Notes under the pieces: model-generated
Seen by the model: only the letters and a program-made list of their open reading frames with translations
Databases searched by the model: none
Told to the model about the DNA's origin: nothing
Translations under genes and position numbers: made by a program
Part shown: piece after piece, positions 63,355-64,000 of the stretch
How positions within the stretch are numbered: the stretch's first letter is position 1
Layout: the number at the start of each line of letters is the position of its first letter
Source: Beijerinckiaceae bacterium
Lineage (GTDB): Bacteria > Pseudomonadota > Alphaproteobacteria > Rhizobiales > Beijerinckiaceae
DNA: 64,000 nucleotides
Assembly (NCBI GenBank): GCA_947475995.1
Contig: CANJNI010000012.1
Span: forward strand, 1 to 64,000
Reading direction: 5' to 3'

Positions 63355-63755
63355 ACGTGCAGCCTGAAAATCTCGACCGCCTCGAAACACTCGCCAAAAT
63401 CGGCTCATCGCTCGCGGGGGTCCAGTTCGAGGCCGCCACGATCGAGCCGTCGCGGCTCACGGATGACAATTGGGTCTTCGGCTATTGCTTCGGACTTCTG
63501 GAAGCGATGGCGCAATATGCCAATCTCGATCAATACACGGACGGCGTGTCGATGATGTCGAATGCGCTGGGCAAGCTGGCCGGCAGTGATCCGATGGGCA
63601 TGGACCTGTTCGGCAAGGCGGTCGACCTGCAGTCCGACGCGACATTTTCCGGCGGCGCCGAAGCAGGGGCTTCCGATCTCAACGCCTGGGCGGCAAACGC
63701 GGAAGCATTGCCGACCGGCCTGGCGCGCCATCTGGCAGGCCGTGCGAAGCACTGA
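63351..63755 (+). CDS. Hypothetical protein coupled to ivd
   Basis: A 134-residue protein that overlaps the ivd stop by 4 bases (ATGA), so it is translationally coupled. It has no signal peptide and is mostly helical by composition ([39 protein letters not shown]). I do not recognise a family. Position after isovaleryl-CoA dehydrogenase does not by itself imply a metabolic role. Confidence 0.65.
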   Translation: MNVQPENLDRLETLAKIGSSLAGVQFEAATIEPSRLTDDNWVFGYCFGLLEAMAQYANLDQYTDGVSMMSNALGKLAGSDPMGMDLFGKAVDLQSDATFSGGAEAGASDLNAWAANAEALPTGLARHLAGRAKH

Positions 63756-63773
63756 CTTTTAACCGGGGGATGC

Positions 63774-64000
63774 ATGTTCGCTCGTTCTGTTGCTGGAATT
63801 TTGCTTGCAGGTCTTTCCACGCAGGCCCTCGCCGAAGTGCGCGAGACGCGCGAGGTCAAGAACTATCAGTTCGCCGGCGCATCGATGGCCGAAGCGCGCG
63901 CCAGCATGAACAAGGTGCGCCCGCGCGGCTATGACGCCTTCACGACCTAGCAGATCAACTGGCGCTACACCTACAAGCAGACGAATGGTCGCTGCTCCAT
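63774..64000 (+). pseudogene. DUF922-like secreted protein interrupted by an in-frame TAG (3' truncated)
   Basis: ATG 63774 follows GGGGGA. A signal peptide (SVAGILLAGLSTQALA) leads into YQFAGASMAEARASMNKVRP and YDAFTT, then TAG at 63948-63950 (codon 59). The same frame continues QINWRYTYKQTNGRCS to the window edge. The two parts together match the start of DUF922, predicted secreted zinc proteases, where a Trp is common at the TAG position; TGG to TAG is a single change. The catalytic HExxH would lie beyond the window. Confidence 0.72.

Noticed and set aside
32783..63950. Reassignment of TAG to an amino acid
   Set aside because: TAG ends several intact genes here (DUF3501, the 9234-10460 MFS, the quinoprotein, the multicopper-fold gene), so a code change is not supported; isolated mutation or error is simpler.
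1..64000. CRISPR array, prophage or insertion sequence
   Set aside because: I saw no regularly spaced direct repeats, no transposase or integrase reading frame, and no phage structural gene.

Overview
This 64 kb window is GC-rich, densely coding DNA from an alphaproteobacterium, most likely of the order Hyphomicrobiales (Rhizobiales). The clearest pointers are a phyR/nepR/ecfG general-stress-response locus, an opgG-opgH pair, an IalB-type secreted protein, the recG / sdhE-mfd arrangement and dispersed palindromic repeats of the kind common in that order. I cannot name the genus. I saw no tRNA, rRNA, CRISPR array, insertion sequence or prophage. No stretch longer than 300 bases lacks a gene; the longest gaps are 55959-56239 and 31248-31505, and the latter holds a candidate small RNA.

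Layout. 1-6.5 kb: the end of a DUF35/OB-fold gene, four tandem paralogous periplasmic binding proteins, then a hydantoinase B/oxoprolinase subunit. 6.6-10.5 kb: rubrerythrin, a two-cluster Fe-S protein and DUF3501, then a convergent MFS transporter. 10.5-12.3 kb: the stress-response locus, with ecfG frameshifted. 12.4-14.8 kb: a DUF3299-like protein with a LolD/FtsX-type ABC transporter whose permease has a His/Asp/Glu-rich segment. 14.9-17.3 kb: a PQQ alcohol dehydrogenase with the lanthanide-type Asp pair, convergent with a c-type cytochrome. 18.2-23.7 kb: a five-gene Gld-like ABC operon ending in a pentapeptide-repeat protein. 23.9-30.8 kb: a catabolic/uptake cluster (M20 amidohydrolase, two more binding proteins, NDP-forming acyl-CoA synthetase, ornithine-cyclodeaminase homologue). 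31-35 kb: an MFS exporter, a CBS-BON protein interrupted by an amber codon, and two membrane-anchored proteins of unknown function. 35.2-42.4 kb: osmoregulated periplasmic glucan synthesis (opgG, opgH) and UDP-GlcNAc synthesis (glmU, glmS). 42.5-46.2 kb: a methyltransferase-like unknown, a BacA/SbmA-type ABC protein with a degenerate ATPase, DUF502 and DUF1330. 46.2-52.3 kb: DNA repair (recG, mfd) with sdhE. 52.3-56 kb: a DsbA-like protein, a frameshifted AMP-binding-like gene and a YejA-type binding protein. 56-64 kb: IalB, HspQ, a CoA ester lyase, the Nnr repair enzyme, a multicopper-oxidase fold lacking its copper ligands with an ICMT-like methyltransferase, isovaleryl-CoA dehydrogenase, and a DUF922 gene interrupted by an amber codon at the right edge.

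Two themes stand out. First, the window holds six periplasmic binding proteins of one superfamily in two clusters, each beside CoA or amide metabolism genes and with no cognate permease or ATPase. Second, four otherwise well-conserved genes are broken by one base each: single-base deletions in ecfG and the AMP-binding gene, and in-frame TAG codons in the CBS-BON and DUF922 genes. That pattern suggests either draft-quality sequence or recent gene decay, and it should be settled before any biological reading of those loci.
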